Below, in pieces: positions 9,442 to 13,589 of a stretch of DNA of 13,589 nt (the first letter of the stretch is position 1; every line of letters begins with the position of its first letter). Below the pieces are notes generated by a model. It made no database searches, was not told the DNA's origin, and was given only the letters and a program-made list of their open reading frames with translations. The stretch lies in contig JBAUTF010000269.1 in assembly GCA_049582065.1 (NCBI GenBank), positions 1-13,589 on the forward strand, written 5' to 3'. The position numbers and the translations under genes were made by a program. The DNA is from DATKSS01 sp049582065. GTDB taxonomy: Bacteria > Chloroflexota > Dormibacteria > Dormibacterales > Dormibacteraceae.

Positions 9442-12336
9442 ATGCCGACTGACCAGATAACGATTCGCGGGGCGCGCGAGCACAACCTGAAGAACGTCAC
9501 GCTCTCGATCCCGCGTGACAAGCTCGTCGTGTTCACCGGCCTATCGGGCTCCGGGAAATCGTCGCTCGCCTTCGACACCATCTACGCCGAAGGGCAGCGC
9601 CGCTACGTCGAGTCTCTTTCCGCCTACGCCCGGCAGTTCCTCGGCCAGATGGAGAAGCCGGACGTCGACATCATCGAGGGCCTCTCGCCTGCGATCTCGA
9701 TCGACCAGAAGGGCACGTCCAAGAACCCACGGTCGACGGTTGGGACGGTCACCGAGGTCTACGACTACCTCCGCCTTCTATACGCGCGGATCGGGCACCC
9801 GCACTGCCCGGTGTGCGGCCGTGAGGTGCAGCGGCAGACCGTCGACCAGATGGCCGACCATGTCGAGAAGCTGCCCAAGGGCACGCGCGTGATGGTCCTC
9901 GGCCCGGTCGTCAAGGGCCGCAAGGGCGAGTACCGCTCATTGATCGAGGACGTCCGCAAATCAGGGTTCGTTCGCGTCCGCGTCGACGGCAGCCTGTACG
10001 AGATCGGCGAGACCATCCCGATGGACAAGAACAAGAAGCACGACGTCCAGGTGGTGGTGGACCGCATCGTGGTCGGCCCCGAGCAGCGCAGCCGCCTGGT
10101 CGAATCGATCGAGACCGCGGCGAGGCTGGGCGGCGGCTCGGTGATCGTGGTGCCGTCAGAGGGTGACGAGATCCAGATGTCCCAGGACTTCGCGTGCCCA
10201 TACGACGGGACCAGCGTCCCCGAGCCTGAGCCGCGCAACTTCTCCTTCAACAACCCTCACGGCGCGTGCGCCACCTGCACCGGCATCGGGTTCCAGCTCG
10301 TGGTGGACGGCGACCTGATCGTGCCCGACCCGTCGCTGTCCCTGCGCGAAGGCGCGATTGCGGCGTGGAGCCGATCGCAGTTCTTCTACCCAGAGCTGCT
10401 CGAATCGGTCAGCAAGTACTTTGGGGTCGACATGGACAAGCCGTGGTCGAAGCTCACCAAGCCGCAGCGCGACATGCTGCTGAACGGCACAGGCGAGAAG
10501 AAGATTCGCTTCGGATACAAGAACCAGTACGGCCATTCGCGCTGGTACGAAGCGCCTTTCGAGGGCGTGATCGCCAACCTGCAGCGGAGATACGAAGAGA
10601 CGCAGTCGGAATACCTCAAGACTGAGCTCGAGCGGTACATGTCGGACAAGCCGTGCCCGGCCTGCAAGGGTCGCCGCCTCAAGCCTGAGTCCCTCGCGGT
10701 CACCGTCACCGGCCACAACATCGCCGAGGTATGCGCGCTCGCGGTGAGCACCGCGATCAGCTTCTTCGACGGTCTCGAGCTGACCGAGCGCGAGCAGCTC
10801 ATCGCGCGTGGCGTGCTCAAGGAGATCCGCGAAAGGCTGCAGTTCATGATCGATGTCGGGCTCGAGTACCTGACCATCGACCGCGCTGCCAACACGCTTT
10901 CCGGCGGCGAGTCCCAGCGAATCCGACTGGCCACGCAGATCGGGTCCAAGCTGATGGGCGTCCTCTACATCCTCGACGAGCCTTCGATCGGCCTGCACCA
11001 GCGCGACAACCGGCGGCTGATCAACACTCTCCTGCGCCTGCGCGACCTCGGCAACACGTTGATCGTGGTCGAGCACGACGAGGAGACGATCCGGTCCGCG
11101 GATTACATGGTCGACATCGGCCCGGCCGCCGGGGAGCACGGAGGCGAGATCATCGCCGCGGGCACGGTGGAGCAGGTGCTGCGCGACCCGAACTCGCTCA
11201 CGGCGGCCTACCTGCGCGGCGACCGCGCGATACCGATCCCGGCCCGGCGCCGTGCGGGCAACGGCAAGCAGGTCGTCATCCGCGGCGCGCGTGCCAACAA
11301 CCTCAAGAACCTCGACGTCACGATTCCTCTCGGCACCTTCGTCGCCGTGTCCGGTGTCAGCGGGTCCGGCAAGTCATCGCTGATCACCGACATCCTCAGC
11401 CGGAAGGTGGCGCAGCACTTCTACCGTTCGAAGGAGCGGCCGGGGCCGCACGGGTCGGTCGAAGGGCTGGAGCACCTCGACAAGGCGATTGACATCGACC
11501 AGTCGCCGATCGGCCGCACGCCGCGCAGCAACCCGGCCACCTACACCGGCATGTTCACCTACATGCGAGACCTGTTTGCGAGCATGCCCGAGGCCAAGAT
11601 GCGCGGCTACAAGCCGGGGCGCTTCAGCTTCAACGTGCGTGGCGGCAGGTGTGAGGCGTGCCAGGGGGACGGCATCATCCAGATCGAGATGCACTTCCTC
11701 CCCGACGTCTACGTCCCGTGCGAGGTGTGCCACGGCACGCGCTACTCGCGAGAGGTCCAGGAGGTCAAGTTCCGCGGCCACTCGATCTCCGACGTGCTCG
11801 AGATGACGGTGGAAGAGGCGCTCGAGGCCTTCGAGAACGTGCCGGCCATCAAGACCAAGCTCCGCACGCTGCACGACGTGGGTCTTGGATACATCCGCCT
11901 GGGTCAGCCCGCGACCCAGCTGTCCGGCGGCGAGGCGCAGCGTGTGAAGCTCTCCGCCGAGCTGTCGCGGCGCGACACAGGCCGCACGCTTTACCTCCTC
12001 GACGAGCCGACCACCGGGCTGCACTACGCCGACGTCGAGCGGCTGCTGGCGGTGCTTCATCGCCTGGTCGACCACGGGAACACGGTCGTCGTCATCGAGC
12101 ACAACCTCGACGTGCTGAAGACGGCGGACTGGGTCATCGACCTCGGTCCCGAAGGCGGTGAGAAAGGGGGGTACGTCATCGCCGAGGGCACGCCGGAGCA
12201 GCTGGCCGGCAACCCGGCCTCCGCCACCGGGCAGTATCTCCGGCAGCCGCTCGCGCGGGCCGGCCGCGCTCCCGCCCGGGCGAATGGTGCAGGGCGCGCG
12301 CGCCGCTCCAGGGTCGCCGTCGCCGGATCGGCCTGA
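9442..12336 (+). CDS. uvrA: Excinuclease ABC subunit A
   Basis: UvrA is the dimeric ABC-type ATPase that finds bulky DNA lesions and loads UvrB. The 964 residues contain both nucleotide-binding halves: Walker A GLSGSGKSS (33-41), signature LSGGE (486-490), Walker B LDEP (511-514); then Walker A GVSGSGKSS (638-646), LSGGE (827-831) and LLDEP (852-856). The second zinc module is C737-X2-C740-X19-C760-X2-C763. In the first, the leading pair is C252-P-Y-D255, followed by C276-X2-C279, so one expected Cys is Asp; I recall a similar change in actinobacterial UvrA. The start ATG 9442 precedes the canonical ITIRGAREHNLKN, 12 bases after the thioesterase stop. The last ~30 residues form an Ala/Arg-rich tail. 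Co-transcription with uvrB through the two thioesterases is likely. Confidence 0.98.
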   Translation: MPTDQITIRGAREHNLKNVTLSIPRDKLVVFTGLSGSGKSSLAFDTIYAEGQRRYVESLSAYARQFLGQMEKPDVDIIEGLSPAISIDQKGTSKNPRSTVGTVTEVYDYLRLLYARIGHPHCPVCGREVQRQTVDQMADHVEKLPKGTRVMVLGPVVKGRKGEYRSLIEDVRKSGFVRVRVDGSLYEIGETIPMDKNKKHDVQVVVDRIVVGPEQRSRLVESIETAARLGGGSVIVVPSEGDEIQMSQDFACPYDGTSVPEPEPRNFSFNNPHGACATCTGIGFQLVVDGDLIVPDPSLSLREGAIAAWSRSQFFYPELLESVSKYFGVDMDKPWSKLTKPQRDMLLNGTGEKKIRFGYKNQYGHSRWYEAPFEGVIANLQRRYEETQSEYLKTELERYMSDKPCPACKGRRLKPESLAVTVTGHNIAEVCALAVSTAISFFDGLELTEREQLIARGVLKEIRERLQFMIDVGLEYLTIDRAANTLSGGESQRIRLATQIGSKLMGVLYILDEPSIGLHQRDNRRLINTLLRLRDLGNTLIVVEHDEETIRSADYMVDIGPAAGEHGGEIIAAGTVEQVLRDPNSLTAAYLRGDRAIPIPARRRAGNGKQVVIRGARANNLKNLDVTIPLGTFVAVSGVSGSGKSSLITDILSRKVAQHFYRSKERPGPHGSVEGLEHLDKAIDIDQSPIGRTPRSNPATYTGMFTYMRDLFASMPEAKMRGYKPGRFSFNVRGGRCEACQGDGIIQIEMHFLPDVYVPCEVCHGTRYSREVQEVKFRGHSISDVLEMTVEEALEAFENVPAIKTKLRTLHDVGLGYIRLGQPATQLSGGEAQRVKLSAELSRRDTGRTLYLLDEPTTGLHYADVERLLAVLHRLVDHGNTVVVIEHNLDVLKTADWVIDLGPEGGEKGGYVIAEGTPEQLAGNPASATGQYLRQPLARAGRAPARANGAGRARRSRVAVAGSA

Positions 12337-12392
12337 CGATCGACGAGCAGCTGAAACCGCAACCCGAATCGACCTATGGCGCCCTTCTGCGG

Positions 12393-13583
12393 GTGCCGGG
12401 CTTCAAGCGCCTGTACGCGGGCCTTCTCCTCGGGCGTATGGCCGGCTCCATGCTGTTCGTTGCGCTGATCCTGTTCGTGCTGCAGCGCTATCACTCAGCG
12501 CAGCTGGCCGGCATCACGGCGTTCATGGCCGCGCTGCCCGGCATCGTCGTGTCACCGCTCGCGGGAGCACTCCTCGATCGCTTCGGCCGCGCCCGGCTGG
12601 TCGTGCTCGACTACGCGGTGGCGGCCGCAGCACTTGGCATGATCGCCGGCCTGTCGGCCCTTCATCTGCTGGCGGCGCCGCTCTTGCTGCTCATCGTCAC
12701 CGTCGCGTCCCTCACGAACCCGCTGAGCTGGGCCGGGGCGCGTTCGCTGTTTCCGATCCTTGCACCGCGTCACCTCTGGGAACGGGCCAACGGGCTCGAC
12801 AGCAGCGGGCACGTCGCCGCCACCCTCCTGGCGTCGCCGTTGGCGGGAACGCTCGTGGGCTGGTTGGGCGGGGAGTGGGCGCTGGCGATCTCGGGCGCGG
12901 TCTATGTCGCGGCGGCCGCGGTCATGCTGCGGCTGCCGGAGCCGCGCAATGCCGCCGCGCAGGTGGGATCGGTGCTGGCCAACGCCTGGGCGGGCCTGGT
13001 CTACACAGTGCGCAACCCGACGCTTCGGGGCCTGGCGCTGACGCTCAGCATGTACAACCTCGGCAACGGTGTGCTGGCGATCGCGGTTCCCGTGCTCGTG
13101 CTCAACCGGCTCCACATGGGACCGACCACCGTCGGGTTCGTCTGGGGCGGCATGGGGGCGGCCGGGCTGGTGTCCGCGCTGGTGGCCGGGCGCTTCTCGA
13201 GCGACGGGCGTGAGCGGCGGATGATCGTGGGCGGCATCCTCGTCGGTGCGGCGGCGACCGCGCTCCTCCCGTTCGCCAACAGCATCGTGGTGGTTGCGGC
13301 GGCGATTGCACTGTACGGCGTCTCCAGCGGGCCGTTCGACATCGGGCTTTTCACTCTGCGCCAGAGACGGACCGACCCAGCGTGGTTTGGTCGGGCGTTC
13401 GCCGTGTCAATGTCTCTGAACTCCGTCGGCAACCCTATCGGGTCGGCGCTGGCCGGCCCGCTACTCGGCTGGTCGCTCGACGCAGCGCTCTGGGCGGCGG
13501 CGGCCGCGGCGCTGCTGGCCGCGGTGCTCCCGATCCTGACGATCCCCGCCAAGGAGCCGGCCGGCGTCGCAGTTGAGAGGTAG
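12393..13583 (+). CDS. MFS transporter, probable drug or siderophore exporter type (DHA3-like)
   Basis: This is an inner-membrane major facilitator protein, 396 residues, with about 12 hydrophobic helices arranged as two halves joined by a loop near residues 183-207. The loop after helix 2 has a motif A-like sequence, GALLDRFGRARLVVLDY (58-74). The N-terminal FKRLYAGLLLGRMAGSMLFVALILFVLQ resembles the MFS_3/EntS-like (DHA3) exporters, but the substrate cannot be told. GTG 12393 is the first usual initiator after the uvrA stop. The frame is open upstream to the uvrA stop (CTG codons at 12333 and 12351), and the conserved region seems to begin right at the GTG, so a slightly longer protein is possible. 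No ribosome binding site is evident. TAG is at 13581-13583. The 56-bp gap after uvrA holds no recognisable terminator. Confidence 0.9.
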   Translation: MPGFKRLYAGLLLGRMAGSMLFVALILFVLQRYHSAQLAGITAFMAALPGIVVSPLAGALLDRFGRARLVVLDYAVAAAALGMIAGLSALHLLAAPLLLLIVTVASLTNPLSWAGARSLFPILAPRHLWERANGLDSSGHVAATLLASPLAGTLVGWLGGEWALAISGAVYVAAAAVMLRLPEPRNAAAQVGSVLANAWAGLVYTVRNPTLRGLALTLSMYNLGNGVLAIAVPVLVLNRLHMGPTTVGFVWGGMGAAGLVSALVAGRFSSDGRERRMIVGGILVGAAATALLPFANSIVVVAAAIALYGVSSGPFDIGLFTLRQRRTDPAWFGRAFAVSMSLNSVGNPIGSALAGPLLGWSLDAALWAAAAAALLAAVLPILTIPAKEPAGVAVER

Positions 13584-13589
13584 GCGCGC

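Noticed and set aside
9426..9452. Tiny eight-codon frame (ATGA overlap with the thioesterase stop) before uvrA as a leader peptide.
   Set aside because: It has no ribosome binding site of proper spacing, and uvrA has a canonical N-terminus at 9442.
10156..11139. Long minus-strand open frame (327 codons) opposite uvrA.
   Set aside because: It overlaps a conserved, full-length UvrA and shows no recognisable domain.

Overview
The window is high-GC bacterial DNA, roughly two thirds G+C by eye. Eleven genes all lie on the + strand, and most are separated by a few bases or overlap. GTG and TTG starts are common. The organism cannot be named with certainty. High GC, a UvrA in which the first zinc-finger pair is Cys-Pro-Tyr-Asp, and a polA/uvrB/MFS/uvrA neighbourhood recall Actinomycetota or high-GC relatives of the Chloroflexota/Dormibacterota type.

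Layout: (1) the 3' end of DNA polymerase I (polA), then mutM (8-oxoguanine glycosylase), a PAP2-family membrane phosphatase, cutA, a MacB-like ABC ATPase-permease fusion with a long repetitive N-terminal extension, and moeA (molybdenum cofactor). (2) A 134-bp intergenic stretch, the only real gap, holding a small palindromic repeat and a probable SOS (LexA-type) promoter. (3) uvrB, two related hotdog-fold thioesterases, uvrA and an MFS transporter. Base- and nucleotide-excision repair (PolA, MutM, UvrB, UvrA) dominates the named functions. The remaining genes look like co-transcribed housekeeping or transport functions with no obvious common pathway.

The core genes are ordinary; three things stand out. 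First, a dispersed palindromic element of about 50 bp (CCTCCCC...GGGGAGG arms plus a second small hairpin) occurs three times. One copy sits in frame inside mutM, one lies just upstream of uvrB, and one, in inverse orientation, forms the N-terminus or start region of the second thioesterase. Second, the ABC transporter carries four tandem copies of an exactly 168-bp (56-residue) arginine-rich, low-complexity unit before its ATPase domain. Third, uvrB is preceded by a near-consensus CGAAC-N4-GTTCG site. I found no RNA gene, CRISPR array, complete transposon or convincing terminator.
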